A DNA stretch of 64,000 bases from Ferriphaselus amnicola (GCF_000974685.2 NZ_AP018738.1:1302001-1366000); one strand, 5' to 3'. Counted from the stretch's first letter, positions 33,032 through 42,717 are shown. The notes: generated by a model from the letters alone, not told the origin. A program made the numbers and translations.

Positions 33032-33886
33032 ATGAAAACCGCCACACCCGCACTGCTCGCCATGCTCAATGGCGCAGGCAATGCGTATGTCATGGCCGAC
33101 CTGTACACGCTGACGCTGATCGGTGGCCAGGTGCTGCGCTACACGGACTTCGATCTGGACCTGACCGCAGGCGGCAACGTCTATGCCAGCGCCTCGCTCA
33201 AGTTCAAGCGCAGCCGGGTGCGCTGGATCGCAGGGCTGGAGGTCGACACACTGGATATTTCCATCTTTGCCTCGACCGCCGATCTCCTGAACGGTCTGCC
33301 GTTTTTAGCTCAGGTCGAGCGCGGTGTGCTGGATGGTGCCTCGCTGAAACTCGAACGTGGCTGGATGAACCTCGGCAGCACCGTTGCCGAAACGCTCACG
33401 CTGTTCAATGGCCGGGTGGCGGAAGTCCAGGTCAGCCGCACCGAAGCGCGCATCAAGATCAAGTCCGATCTGGAACTACTCAACGTCAGGATGCCGCGCA
33501 ACCTGTACACGCCAGGCTGTCTGTACACCCTGTACGACACTGGCTGCGGCATCAGCCGCGCTGCCTATGCCGTCAACGGCTCGGTAACCGGGGGAGCCAA
33601 TCGGACCTGGTTCCCGTCAGCGCTGATGCACGCGGCCAACTGGTTCGATCTGGGGACAGTGACGTTCACCTCGGGTGCCAACAACGGCATCACGCGCACG
33701 GTGCGGGATTTTACGTCAGGGGCATTTTTGTTCTCCCAACCGTGGCCGAACGTCCCCGCTAACGGCGACACCTTCACCGCATGGCCCGGCTGTGACAAGT
33801 CACAAGCCACCTGCACCGGCAAGTTCGCCAACAAGACACGCTTCCGGGGGTTTCCATACATCCCCGTTCCCGAGACATCGATGTGA
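33032..33886 (+). CDS. DUF2163 baseplate hub protein with cysteine cluster
   Basis: This 284-residue protein is the GTA gp13-like hub. It contains TPGCLYTLYDTGCGISRAAY and CDKSQATCTGKFANKTRFRGFPYIP; the four cysteines in these two segments are the family's conserved set, reported to hold an iron-sulfur cluster in the Rhodobacter GTA hub. The stop overlaps the next start (TGATG). Confidence 0.9.
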   Translation: MKTATPALLAMLNGAGNAYVMADLYTLTLIGGQVLRYTDFDLDLTAGGNVYASASLKFKRSRVRWIAGLEVDTLDISIFASTADLLNGLPFLAQVERGVLDGASLKLERGWMNLGSTVAETLTLFNGRVAEVQVSRTEARIKIKSDLELLNVRMPRNLYTPGCLYTLYDTGCGISRAAYAVNGSVTGGANRTWFPSALMHAANWFDLGTVTFTSGANNGITRTVRDFTSGAFLFSQPWPNVPANGDTFTAWPGCDKSQATCTGKFANKTRFRGFPYIPVPETSM

Positions 33887-34317
33887 TGAGCATGACTGAC
33901 GCACAGCGCGCCCGCGTGATCGAGGCAGCACAGGGCTGGCTCAACACGCCCTATCACCACAGGGCGCGCGTCAAAGGGGCCGGTGTCGACTGTGCACAGT
34001 TGCTGATCGGGGTGTATGCCGAGGCGGGCCTGATCGACCCGTTCGATACCGGCGACTACCCGATGGACTGGATGCTGCACCGGGAGGAAGAACGCTTCCT
34101 GCTCTGGCTGGAGCACTACTGCGCTGTCGTGGCGTCTCCCTTGCCCGGCGACATCGCGATCTGGCGGTATGGGCGGACGTTCTCCCACGGGGCAATCGTG
34201 ACCGACTGGCCCGCCATCATCCATGCGTGGCGTCCGGCAGGCCGCGTCGTAATCGGCAGCGCGGATGAGGAAGAACTGGCCGGTCGGCCAGTCAGGCTTT
34301 ATCGAATCAAGGAATAA
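33886..34317 (+). CDS. NlpC/P60 tail-associated peptidase
   Basis: This 143-residue protein has the papain-like pair in GAGVDCAQLLIGVYAEAG (Cys) and RTFSHGAIVTDWP (His). In GTA-like tails the gp14 homologue digests peptidoglycan during DNA delivery. ATG at 33886 is chosen; a second in-frame ATG lies six bases later. Confidence 0.9.
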   Translation: MSMTDAQRARVIEAAQGWLNTPYHHRARVKGAGVDCAQLLIGVYAEAGLIDPFDTGDYPMDWMLHREEERFLLWLEHYCAVVASPLPGDIAIWRYGRTFSHGAIVTDWPAIIHAWRPAGRVVIGSADEEELAGRPVRLYRIKE

Positions 34318-34319
34318 AC

Positions 34320-37298
34320 ATGGGCGGATTATTTGGCGGTGGCGGACAGAACATTGCCACCAGCGAAACACGCCTCGGTGCAATCCGCTTCCAGACCTCG
34401 GCCTTCGGCTATCCCATCCCCATCCTCTATGGTCAGAACCGCATCTCCGGCAACCTGATCTGGTACGGTAATTTCACGCCGATCGCGCACACCACCACGC
34501 AAAGCGCCGGTGGCAAGGGCGGCGGTGGCGGTACCAGCAGCAACACGACCTATACCTACACCACGGGACTGATGATCGGCCTGTGCGAAGGTCAGGTCGC
34601 AGGCATCCAGCGTATCTGGCAGGGCAAGAACGTGATGACCCTGGCGCAGGCGCGTCTGACGCAATACGTCGGTGCACCGGGTCAGGCGGCATGGGGATTC
34701 CTGACCACCAGCTTTGCCGGGCAGGATTTGAATTACCCCAACCTGGCCTATGTCTGCTCCAGCAACTTCGATCTCGGCAACAGCGCCAATCTGCCCAACC
34801 TGTCCTACGAAATGGCGGGCAAGCTGCGTTATTCCGCTGCCATCGTCGATGCCAATCCGGCCAGTTTCATTGCGGATTTCCTGACCAACGACAGCTACGG
34901 TGCGCTGTTTCCGGCGGGGAAGCTCGGCAGCATGTCGCAGTTCTCCAACTACTGCGTGGCCAACGGCATCTTCCTGTCGCCAGTGGTCGATGCACAGAAA
35001 TCCGCCGCCGAATGGATCACGCAGTGGCTCAAGGCCTGCAACTCGACGGTGATCTTCTCCGACGGCGTGCTGAAATTCATCCCCTATGGCGACGAGGTGG
35101 TGACCGGCAATGGCGTGACCTTCACGCCCAGCCTCACTCCGCTCTACGACCTGACGGACGACGACTTCATCGGCGACACCGGTTCCGATCCGGTGATCGT
35201 TACGCGCACGCCGCAATCGGATGCGTTCAACCGGATGCAGGTGGAGTTTTCCAGCCGGGCCAACAACTACAACCCGGAGATCGCGGAGGCCAAGGATCAG
35301 GCCAACATCGAAGCCTACGGCCTGCGTCCGAACAATCCGGTCAAGATACCGGAGATCTGCACGCTCGCCGTGGCACGGCATGTCGCGCAGTTGATGCTGC
35401 AGCGCGGGCTGTATGTCCGCAACCATTACGAGTTCCGCCTGCCGTGGAAATACGCGCTGCTGGAACCGATGGACATCGTGACCCTGACCGACAGCGCGCT
35501 GGGACTCGACCGCGAGCCAGTGCGCATCGTCAGCATCGAGGAAGATGCCGAAGGCTTGCTGTCCGTCATCGCCGAGGAACTGCCGATCGGTGTGGCGGGT
35601 GCAGCCAAATACGTCACGCAGGGTGGCACCGGATTCCAGATCGACTACAACGCAGCGCCGGGCAACGCCAATGCGCCGGTGATCTTCGAAGCGCCCGACC
35701 TGCTCACCGCTGGCAGCGGTCTGGAAATCTGGATCGCCACCTCGGGTGGTGCCAACTGGGGTGGCTATGAGGTGTGGGTGTCGCGCGACAATGCCACCTA
35801 CCAGCGCGTGGGCGAGATGCATGGCAAAGCACGCCACGGCGTGTTGACTGCGGCCATGGCCACCGGCGGTGATCCCGATACGCTGCACAGTCTGGCGGTG
35901 GATATTTCCATTTCCGGCGGGCAATTGACCGGCGGCACGCAGGCCAATGCCGATGCGCTCAACACGCTCTGCTACGTCGATGGCGAATTGCTGGCGTTCC
36001 AGTCGGCCACGCTGACCGGGGTGGGTAAATACACCCTCGGCACCTATCTGCGGCGCGGGGCGTATGGCACGACCATCGGTGCGCACAACAAGGGCAGTCT
36101 GTTTGCGCGACTGGACAAGGCAGTCTTCAAGTATCCGTTCACTGCCGACATGATTGGCACGCCGGTCTACCTCAAGCTGTTGTCGTTCAACCTCTATGGG
36201 GGAGCCAAGCAGACGCTGGATACAGTGCAGCCGATCACCTGGAACGTGACCGGTGCAGCGTTGAAGTCGCCGCTACCGAACGTGACGGGATTGTCCAATG
36301 CCTATCGCAACGGACAAACCTTGCTGTCGTGGCAACTGGTGACAGATTTCCGGACGGTGGATTACGAGATTCGCCGTGGCACGAACTGGCAGACCGCCAT
36401 CGTGCTGGGACGCACGCCACTGACCGAATTCGTCATCGCGCAAAACGGTACCTATTGGGTTGCGGCGCACTACAGCAATGCACAAGGGGTGACGGCCTAT
36501 TCGGCCACCCCGGTGGACATCACCATCGGCGGTGCGATCCTGCCCGCGAATGTGGTGGCCAGTTGGAATGAGGCAGCGACCGGCTGGGCTGGCACCTGCA
36601 CCACGCCAGCCTTCCGCGACCCGGTCGAGCAAGCCGTCAAACTGGGTGGATCGGCGCTGTTCTCGGCCATTCCGCTGATCTCTGCTGCCAACACGGTCGA
36701 GTATTACGGCGGGATTGCTACGGGCGGTTATTACCAGATCCCGGTATCGCACGAGATCGACATCGGTACGGCACAAGCCTGCAACGTATCCGTTGGTGTG
36801 CAAGCCGCATCCGATACGCCGTTTGCGCTGGTGTCGACGATCCCGGTGTTCTCGGCGCAGGCGAGCGTGCAGGGTAATTTCTCGGGCAAGTCGAGCCTGG
36901 CGATCGAGATCGATACCGCCCAGAACAACCTCGTTTGGCAAGGCTGGCGACCGTTCGTGCCGGGGCAATACATCGCCAGGCGTTTCCGCTTCAGGGTCAA
37001 GCTGATCTCGGCTGATCCGACGGTATCCACCATCCTGACTGGCATGACCTTCTCGGTCGATATGCCCGACCGGGTGGATACCGGCACGGCGCTTGCCGTC
37101 CCCGCTGCGGGCAAGGCGGTCGTATTCGCCACACCGTTCCAGATCGTTCCCAACGTGCAGATCACCATCCTCAACCCCGTGGCTGGAGACGTCATCGCGT
37201 TCCCGGCTCAACCCACGACGACTGGCTTCACGGTGCAGATCACCAATGCCGGTGTCGGTGTGGCTCGCAACATCAACTGGCTCGCCAAGGGCTATTAG
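34320..37298 (+). CDS. Tail tip/central fibre protein (GTA gp15/J-like)
   Basis: This 992-residue protein starts MGGLFGGGGQNIATSETRLG and has GYPIPILYGQNRISGNLIWYG, TYTYTTGLMIGLCEGQVAGIQRIWQ, typical of phage tip hubs, followed by fibronectin-like beta domains. It likely carries host-contact determinants. AAGGAA precedes the ATG. Confidence 0.9.
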   Translation: MGGLFGGGGQNIATSETRLGAIRFQTSAFGYPIPILYGQNRISGNLIWYGNFTPIAHTTTQSAGGKGGGGGTSSNTTYTYTTGLMIGLCEGQVAGIQRIWQGKNVMTLAQARLTQYVGAPGQAAWGFLTTSFAGQDLNYPNLAYVCSSNFDLGNSANLPNLSYEMAGKLRYSAAIVDANPASFIADFLTNDSYGALFPAGKLGSMSQFSNYCVANGIFLSPVVDAQKSAAEWITQWLKACNSTVIFSDGVLKFIPYGDEVVTGNGVTFTPSLTPLYDLTDDDFIGDTGSDPVIVTRTPQSDAFNRMQVEFSSRANNYNPEIAEAKDQANIEAYGLRPNNPVKIPEICTLAVARHVAQLMLQRGLYVRNHYEFRLPWKYALLEPMDIVTLTDSALGLDREPVRIVSIEEDAEGLLSVIAEELPIGVAGAAKYVTQGGTGFQIDYNAAPGNANAPVIFEAPDLLTAGSGLEIWIATSGGANWGGYEVWVSRDNATYQRVGEMHGKARHGVLTAAMATGGDPDTLHSLAVDISISGGQLTGGTQANADALNTLCYVDGELLAFQSATLTGVGKYTLGTYLRRGAYGTTIGAHNKGSLFARLDKAVFKYPFTADMIGTPVYLKLLSFNLYGGAKQTLDTVQPITWNVTGAALKSPLPNVTGLSNAYRNGQTLLSWQLVTDFRTVDYEIRRGTNWQTAIVLGRTPLTEFVIAQNGTYWVAAHYSNAQGVTAYSATPVDITIGGAILPANVVASWNEAATGWAGTCTTPAFRDPVEQAVKLGGSALFSAIPLISAANTVEYYGGIATGGYYQIPVSHEIDIGTAQACNVSVGVQAASDTPFALVSTIPVFSAQASVQGNFSGKSSLAIEIDTAQNNLVWQGWRPFVPGQYIARRFRFRVKLISADPTVSTILTGMTFSVDMPDRVDTGTALAVPAAGKAVVFATPFQIVPNVQITILNPVAGDVIAFPAQPTTTGFTVQITNAGVGVARNINWLAKGY

Positions 37299-37306
37299 GA
37301 GTTCCC

Positions 37307-38266
37307 ATGTCTCAAAACTCTCTCGTCATTGCCGACGGCACGGGCGCGCAGGTGCTCGCCTCCGTCAACAACGCGCTGGATACGCTCAAGACCTGTTTCT
37401 CCGGAGCCACACCGCCCGGCACACCCAGTCCCTACCAGTTCTGGGCGGATACCTTGACCGGGCTGCTCAAAATGCGCGATGCCGCCAATACCGTCTGGGT
37501 ACCGATCGCAGCCATGAGCGGCATCGGCGGCAATGTGGTCAAGACGCTCACCGGTGGCACCTACACGCTGACCGAGGCCGAAGGTGAAGCGGCGAGCTTC
37601 GAGGTGAACGGCACACTGACGGCTAACCAGATATTGGTGGTGCCGAACAACATGCCCCCATTCGCCGTGGAAAACCTCACCTCCGGGGCATTCACCCTGA
37701 CCGTCAAAACCGCACTCGGCACCGGCCAGACGATCTCGCAGGGTGAGATTTCGATGCTCTACTGCAACGGAACGAACTGCGAGTTCATCTCGGACACGCA
37801 GGGCACCTCGCCCAAGCGCGGCACGTATGCGGCGTACCGGTCAGGTGCGGTGCAGACCATGACGGCAGCGGCATGGAGCCAGATCATCCTCAACACCGCG
37901 CTGGTGAACACCAATGGCAGCGCCTTCATCTCGCACAACGCGGCGACTGGCCTCTTCACTGTCCTGCAAAGCGGTCAATACGAAATCTCTGCCGTACTGA
38001 CGGCAATCAATCCGACTGCGGCCTACAACGCCTTCAATGTGGCACTAGCACTCAACGGCGCGGTCGCGCACTACTTTGGCTGCGGCTACTCATGGGCTGC
38101 GGCAGCTGGTCTCAAGATCAGCGTATCGGGCCAGACGACACGCTATCTCGCGGCGGGCACGACGGTGGCGCTATGGGGAAACCCGAACGTGGCGATGAAC
38201 GCAGATTTCTGGGGTGATAGCTGGGGCGTTGGCGGCTGCCAGCTTGAGATGGTCTACATGGGTTAA
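37307..38266 (+). CDS. Putative tail fibre with C1q/TNF-like end
   Basis: This 319-residue protein has an N-terminal tail-binding part (ADGTGAQVLASVNNALDTL, SPYQFWADTLTGLLKMRDAANT) and a C-terminal jelly-roll-like domain (GTYAAYRSGAVQTMTAAAWSQIIL, GLFTVLQSGQYEISAVL) resembling C1q-type trimer heads. It is a candidate receptor-binding protein. TAGGAG precedes the ATG. Confidence 0.75.
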   Translation: MSQNSLVIADGTGAQVLASVNNALDTLKTCFSGATPPGTPSPYQFWADTLTGLLKMRDAANTVWVPIAAMSGIGGNVVKTLTGGTYTLTEAEGEAASFEVNGTLTANQILVVPNNMPPFAVENLTSGAFTLTVKTALGTGQTISQGEISMLYCNGTNCEFISDTQGTSPKRGTYAAYRSGAVQTMTAAAWSQIILNTALVNTNGSAFISHNAATGLFTVLQSGQYEISAVLTAINPTAAYNAFNVALALNGAVAHYFGCGYSWAAAAGLKISVSGQTTRYLAAGTTVALWGNPNVAMNADFWGDSWGVGGCQLEMVYMG

Positions 38267-38276
38267 GGAGCAAAAC

Positions 38277-38645
38277 ATGGCAAACATCAACGCACACGGG
38301 ATGGCGCGAGCCTTCCCGCAATACAAGCTGGATGTCGATTACCACCTGGTGGATTTCCATGATGGGAACGGCGTGCAACTGGTCTGGCTGCATGAGCACG
38401 ATCCGACTCCCGATCTTAACTCCATCGAAGCCGAAACTGCCGTCTGGCAAGCCGAGCAGGATGCCATCGCCTATCGGGACAAGCGCGTCGCCGAGTATCC
38501 GCCGATGCAGGACTACATCGATGCGCAGGTGAAAAAGGCATCCAGCGATCCCGTCGTCCGCGAAGCTGGGCTGGCACAGGAAGCAGCGTACATCTCGGCA
38601 TGCGCCGCCATCAAAACCAAATATCCGAAGGGAGAAAGCAAATGA
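38277..38645 (+). CDS. Fibre-associated protein, unknown
   Basis: This 122-residue protein (MANINAHGMARAFPQYKLDVDYHLVDF) begins strand-rich and ends in a charged helix (AEQDAIAYRDKRVAEYPPMQDYIDAQVKK is the core, part of one helix). It follows the fibre gene after TAAGGAG and could be a fibre-assembly chaperone. Confidence 0.55.
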   Translation: MANINAHGMARAFPQYKLDVDYHLVDFHDGNGVQLVWLHEHDPTPDLNSIEAETAVWQAEQDAIAYRDKRVAEYPPMQDYIDAQVKKASSDPVVREAGLAQEAAYISACAAIKTKYPKGESK

Positions 38646-38914
38646 ATCCGAACACCACTGGTGAACGCGAGCACTGGCATGTCGGCAAGGAAATCCCGCT
38701 GGCGCTGATCGTGGCCATTGTCACCCAGACCGCTACCGGCATCTGGTGGCTGTCCAGCGTGTCGAGCAAGTTGGACAACCTGTCCGGTCAGGTGAAGGAG
38801 ATGCGCGACGAGCGCTATACCCGAAATGACGCCATGCGCGATGCGGCACTGGTCAATCAAATGATGCATGACATGGACCGCCGTGTCACCACTCTGGAAG
38901 CGAGGAAGAAATGA
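38642..38914 (+). CDS. Small membrane protein, holin/spanin-like
   Basis: This 90-residue protein has one membrane helix (IPLALIVAIVTQTATGIWWL) followed by a coiled coil (SSKLDNLSGQVKEMRDERY and MMHDMDRRVTTLEARKK), a shape shared by phage lysis accessory proteins. It overlaps the endolysin gene by four bases. Confidence 0.65.
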   Translation: MNPNTTGEREHWHVGKEIPLALIVAIVTQTATGIWWLSSVSSKLDNLSGQVKEMRDERYTRNDAMRDAALVNQMMHDMDRRVTTLEARKK

Positions 38915-39360
38915 TCGACAGTAGGGATTTGAATGCACTGGCTCCAGCTGCTCGCAAACGGGCGGAAGCCTTCTTTGCCGCGTGCGCTGCCGATCCGGAA
39001 TTGCGGACGCAGGGCATCACGGTGATCGCCACCAGCACCTACCGTGACTTCGATGCGCAGAACGCGATCTACGCGCGCGGCAGGACGGCCCCCGGCAAGG
39101 TGGTGACCAATGCTCGTGCCGGAGACAGTTGGCACAACTGGCGCTGCGCTTTCGATGTACTGCCGCTGCGTTGCGGCAAACCTGTCTGGGGCACCACCGG
39201 CGCTGACCGTGCCGTGTGGCAGCGGCTCGGGGAGATCGGCGAAGTCTGTGGGCTGGAATGGGCTGGGAGGTGGACTACCTTCCGCGAGATGGCTCACTTC
39301 CAGTACACGGGTGGGCTGACACTGGCGGATTTCAAGGCTGGCAAAACGATGATGGCATGA
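38911..39360 (+). CDS. M15-family peptidoglycan endopeptidase (endolysin)
   Basis: This 149-residue enzyme has the zinc ligands of M15 L-alanyl-D-glutamate peptidases: SWHNWRCAFDV (His75, Asp82) and EMAHFQYT (His129). It lacks a signal peptide, so release needs a holin. Flanked by membrane protein genes. Confidence 0.92.
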   Translation: MIDSRDLNALAPAARKRAEAFFAACAADPELRTQGITVIATSTYRDFDAQNAIYARGRTAPGKVVTNARAGDSWHNWRCAFDVLPLRCGKPVWGTTGADRAVWQRLGEIGEVCGLEWAGRWTTFREMAHFQYTGGLTLADFKAGKTMMA

Positions 39361-39370
39361 GGAGATGAGC

Positions 39371-39901
39371 ATGGGAGATTTTGATTGGAAAAAAGCGGTG
39401 AACACGATCGCACCGAGTCTGGCAAAGGCACTGGCACCCGAACTTGGGTTGGCCGGTATCGCGATACGTGCAATCGGTCAGGCGTTCGGCATGCCCGACG
39501 CGACCGAGCAGCAAGTGTCCGAGGCAATTGCCAAAGCGACACCTGCCGACCTGCTCGCCATCAAGCAGGCCGATCAGCAGTTCGAGAAGGACATGGCAGC
39601 CATCGGTGTCGATCTGGCCAAGATCGCTGCCGAGGATCGTGCCAATGCGCGCGACCGGGAAATCAAGACCGGCGACACTTGGACGCCGCGTATCCTCGCC
39701 GCCGTGGTTGTCATTGGGTATTTGTCTGTGCAGTGGTACATCCTGTCGCACATCGTACCGCAAGAAATGCGCGAGATCGTGCTGCGCTCAATGGGCACGC
39801 TGGATATGGCGCTTGGATTGGTGCTTGGCTACTACTTCGGCTCCAGTGCCGGAAGTGCGCGGAAGGATGTGGTGATTGGACACTTGTCCACAGAACAATG
39901 A
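39371..39901 (+). CDS. Phage holin-like membrane protein
   Basis: This 176-residue protein has an amphipathic N-terminal half and two membrane helices near the C-terminus (ILAAVVVIGYLSVQWYIL and TLDMALGLVLGYYFGSS). Proteins of this form follow endolysins in many prophages and are annotated as holins. ATG at 39371, six bases after GAGGAG, is preferred to 39365. It is the last phage gene. Confidence 0.7.
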   Translation: MGDFDWKKAVNTIAPSLAKALAPELGLAGIAIRAIGQAFGMPDATEQQVSEAIAKATPADLLAIKQADQQFEKDMAAIGVDLAKIAAEDRANARDREIKTGDTWTPRILAAVVVIGYLSVQWYILSHIVPQEMREIVLRSMGTLDMALGLVLGYYFGSSAGSARKDVVIGHLSTEQ

Positions 39902-40004
39902 ACCCCACATAGATAAGTTCTAAGTTGGTAAAGATTGATGCACACTGTACCCGTCACTATTCAGATTTTTGCAAGCCGTCAGGATAATAGCAATACTTTT
40001 TCAC

Positions 40005-41225
40005 TTAGGATATTTCCCACCGCAAAACAATCGCAGCACTTGCTGCCAGCATTGAGGCAGCGATTAAAAATGGCGTGCCAGGCTGAGCAAAAAAAAGTGC
40101 ACCCGTTGAGGCTGCAGCAATAGCCTGCCCTAAATTTGCAGCAGATGCCTGTTGACCAAACGCCTTACCCTGCCCTTGCCCCGCTGCCGCAGAGATCACA
40201 CTGGACAGAATCGGGACGAGAATGCCGGTTCCGGCGGCGATCATGCCAAACAGTACGTCTATGGCTGGTATGGATCTCGCATAGGGAAGCGCCCCCAGCC
40301 CGATCGTACCAAGAACAAAAGCGATTACAAGCAGGGTCTGAATTGAGAATTTGTGCATCAGCATCGGGAAAATCCCTATCTGGACGGTAATCATGACAAG
40401 GCTACAAACCACAAAAAACTGGCTGATTGCGCTCGGATCAAGTAATAAAGATTGTTTACCCAGAAGGGTTATGCCCACCTCGGCGGTACTTACGCCAAAC
40501 ACCGTTATGACGGTAAGCAACAGCGCCAATCGAATCTGTTTCTTATCTGTGGGGCTTACGTCATCATCTGCGGCTATGCGAGGCTGGTTATGCGACACGG
40601 ACAGCAGTACCGTCCCCAATGCACACAAGATACTTACTAGGGCGATTACAAAAAATGGCGAGTCCGGCATTAGCACACCAACCACCCGCATGCCGTCTGA
40701 AGGCGACAGGATCATGGATGAAAGCCACCCGCCAACCATAGGACCTAGCATGAAACCAAGCGATGTGAATGAAGCGACAATTGCAAACTTTCTTGGACGT
40801 TCAGATGCTGTGCATGCTTCGGCGATATATGCCAGTACGGCGGGAAGTACCGCAGCTGCAAATATGCCTCCCAGCATCCGTGATGCGTATAGCATCGTTA
40901 GGTTCGAAACATTATCGAGCAAAACCAAACTGGCACCGCTGCCGATCAGCCCAAGCGAAATCACAGCACGCCGGTTAAGCCGGTCTGACAACACGCCCCA
41001 CAGGGGCGAAAGAAGAAACAAAGCCAAGGTGTATGAGGCTGTCAACAAACCGGTGTGCCATGGGACAGCACCTAGCTGCCCCGGTTGCAATACCCTTTCC
41101 AGAATGAATGGCAGAAAAGGCAAGGTAACGCCATATGCCATGGAAACCGCCGTGGCGGCGGAAAGCAGAACCACAAAGCGGCTTGGCGTCAGCGCTGTGG
41201 CTGGAATTGTGCGTCCCATGTCCAT
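40005..41225 (-). CDS. MFS transporter (drug/metal exporter type)
   Basis: This 406-residue protein has 12 membrane segments and the major-facilitator loop motif LLSPLWGVLSDRLNRRAVI, plus ASRMLGGIFAAAVLPAVLAYIAEACTASERPRKFA, here in separate helices, as in TetA-like exporters. It is the last gene of the copper island. The substrate is unknown; its company suggests a role in metal or stress tolerance. Confidence 0.87.
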   Translation of the reverse strand: MDMGRTIPATALTPSRFVVLLSAATAVSMAYGVTLPFLPFILERVLQPGQLGAVPWHTGLLTASYTLALFLLSPLWGVLSDRLNRRAVISLGLIGSGASLVLLDNVSNLTMLYASRMLGGIFAAAVLPAVLAYIAEACTASERPRKFAIVASFTSLGFMLGPMVGGWLSSMILSPSDGMRVVGVLMPDSPFFVIALVSILCALGTVLLSVSHNQPRIAADDDVSPTDKKQIRLALLLTVITVFGVSTAEVGITLLGKQSLLLDPSAISQFFVVCSLVMITVQIGIFPMLMHKFSIQTLLVIAFVLGTIGLGALPYARSIPAIDVLFGMIAAGTGILVPILSSVISAAAGQGQGKAFGQQASAANLGQAIAAASTGALFFAQPGTPFLIAASMLAASAAIVLRWEIS

Positions 41226-41237
41226 CCCGGTCGCCTT

Positions 41238-41726
41238 TTACCTGTCACGCCAATGAGCATATCCGTCATCACGCACCTCCAGATTCCCTACCTCGCACTC
41301 CTCTTCATAGTGCACGAATGCCCGGCGCAAGCACTCCGGCCAGTCTTCGCCCAACTGTACGCCGATCTCGGCCAACCGTTCCTCAATCTGTTCAGCGGTC
41401 GCTTGGAACAGATCATACGTCACCAGTATGCTATTTCCTTCGATGCCCACCGCCTGAATGCCCATCATGGACTGCAATGACTCGTTCAACAACTTTGCAT
41501 GATCTGGCGACAAAGGTTGGGCCAGCCGCAATTTTCTCTGCTTGATCACTGACATCCCTTCCTGCTTCGGGGCCTTCTGCCCCGGAATGCCAATATACAA
41601 GTGCGGATTCGCAAGGAATCTCTCACGGCATTGGCTGGAACAGAAAAAATACGACTGACCGAGATATTCAATCTGGTGTTTGCCCGATTCGACCTGCATT
41701 CCACAAACTGTATCCTTGGTTAACAT
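41238..41726 (-). CDS. YHS-domain protein with C-terminal ferredoxin-like domain
   Basis: This 162-residue protein starts with a YHS metal-binding domain (KDTVCGMQVESGKHQIEYLG, FFCSSQCRERFLANPHLY). The second half (about 70-160) has a beta-alpha-beta pattern and the motif CLRRAFVHYEEECEVGNLEV, shared with the small protein at 47861-48205. Start 41726 has GGAG upstream; an ATG at 41741 does not. Probably a cytoplasmic copper-handling protein. Confidence 0.78.
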   Translation of the reverse strand: MLTKDTVCGMQVESGKHQIEYLGQSYFFCSSQCRERFLANPHLYIGIPGQKAPKQEGMSVIKQRKLRLAQPLSPDHAKLLNESLQSMMGIQAVGIEGNSILVTYDLFQATAEQIEERLAEIGVQLGEDWPECLRRAFVHYEEECEVGNLEVRDDGYAHWRDR

Positions 41727-41766
41727 TTCTGATGGCTCCATTGATTGATGCTAAAACGCGACAATT

Positions 41767-42402
41767 TCATCCTCTCATGCGCGGAAAAAATGCAGGGGTT
41801 TGTTCGGTATAGCGTCGATATTCGCCGCCGAATTGCGCCAGCGCATCACACTCTTCCTGCCGCGCCAATCGCACGTACATCCATACCAACACAGGGAACA
41901 TTAGCAGTGTTAGCAGTGTCGGCCACTGCAACAGGAAACCGAACATAATGAGCACGAAAGCATCATATTGGGGATGACGTACCTTGGCATAAGGACCGGT
42001 TATCGCTAACTGGTGCGTGCGTTGCGCTCGATAAAGTACACCCCATGCGGATGACAGCAGGATGAAGCCCCCACCGATGAATGCGATGCTCAACATGTGT
42101 GGCAGGTCGAAATGCGGATTACCCTTCATACCGAGCAGGGTGTGCCACAGGTGCCCTGCATCATGGGAAAAGACATCGGTGCCGGGATAACGGCTCTGCA
42201 GCCAGCCCGACAGCAGGTATATGGTTAGCGGGAAACCGTACATCTCGACGAAGAGCGCCACAATAAAGCCAGAGAATGCGCCGAACGAACGCCAGTCGCG
42301 CTTGCTTTGCGGCTTGGCGAAGCTGAAGGCAAATATGATGAACACCAGCGAGTTGATGATAACCAGTGACCAGAGGCCGTAGGCCGAAGATTGATCGCTC
42401 AT
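41767..42402 (-). CDS. Isoprenylcysteine methyltransferase-family membrane protein
   Basis: This 211-residue protein has five or six membrane helices and the SAM-site signature of the ICMT/PEMT family: ITGPYAKVRHPQYDAFVLIMFGFLL and RLARQEECDALAQFGGEYRRYTEQTPAFFP, in two segments. Such proteins recur in copper islands; the methylated substrate is unknown. ATGA overlap with the DUF2933 gene. Confidence 0.85.
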   Translation of the reverse strand: MSDQSSAYGLWSLVIINSLVFIIFAFSFAKPQSKRDWRSFGAFSGFIVALFVEMYGFPLTIYLLSGWLQSRYPGTDVFSHDAGHLWHTLLGMKGNPHFDLPHMLSIAFIGGGFILLSSAWGVLYRAQRTHQLAITGPYAKVRHPQYDAFVLIMFGFLLQWPTLLTLLMFPVLVWMYVRLARQEECDALAQFGGEYRRYTEQTPAFFPRMRG

Positions 42403-42629
42403 TTCGAGTCTCCTGTGTGGTTGTGCTGGTGCCGGTCGTCACCGCTCTGTCCATGCCCATGATGCATGAAGAAGTGCATCAACGGACACGCCAGCAAAAT
42501 CAGATAGGGCAGCATGCCCAGAACATGCGCCCGGTGCTCTGTCAACAACAGCAGTAAGGCAAAAGCAAGAAAGCCGATAAGCACCATCCGCCCTTTCGAC
42601 AATTGCCGTTTCTCCATTTCGTCAGCCAT
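42399..42629 (-). CDS. DUF2933 small membrane protein
   Basis: This 76-residue protein has two hydrophobic helices (MVLIGFLAFALLLLLTEH, MLPYLILLACPLMHFF) and a His-rich tail (HHGHGQSGDDRHQHNHTG), the DUF2933 pattern. The tail could bind copper. GGGAGGAAG precedes the ATG. Confidence 0.82.
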   Translation of the reverse strand: MADEMEKRQLSKGRMVLIGFLAFALLLLLTEHRAHVLGMLPYLILLACPLMHFFMHHGHGQSGDDRHQHNHTGDSK

Positions 42630-42717
42630 AACTTCCTCCCATTAACCAGCATTGACCACATAGACATGCCGGCAGTCATTCCATTGAGCGGTTGACCACC
42701 GGCCGGACGTGATAGCC

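Larger units (their letters stand above)
3726..39901. mobile_element. Siphovirus-type prophage with large serine recombinase
   Basis: A continuous phage gene set runs from the recombinase operon at the left to lysis genes at the right: integration, repressor, recombination/replication, methyltransferase, terminase, head, tail and lysis. All key genes are intact, so it may be inducible. Limits are taken as the first and last phage reading frames; the true attachment cores were not found. I saw no convincing repeat shared by 3668-3740 and 39900-40000, as expected for serine integrases with a very short crossover core. Confidence 0.9.

Noticed and set aside
3735-39909. ACCCCACA at both prophage ends (3735-3742 and 39902-39909) as attachment core
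   Set aside because: Eight bases is too short to exceed chance, and the left copy lies within the coding end of the HTH gene.
39902-40004. Terminator or attachment site between holin and MFS genes
   Set aside because: No hairpin with T-run and no repeat matching the left prophage end could be found by eye.
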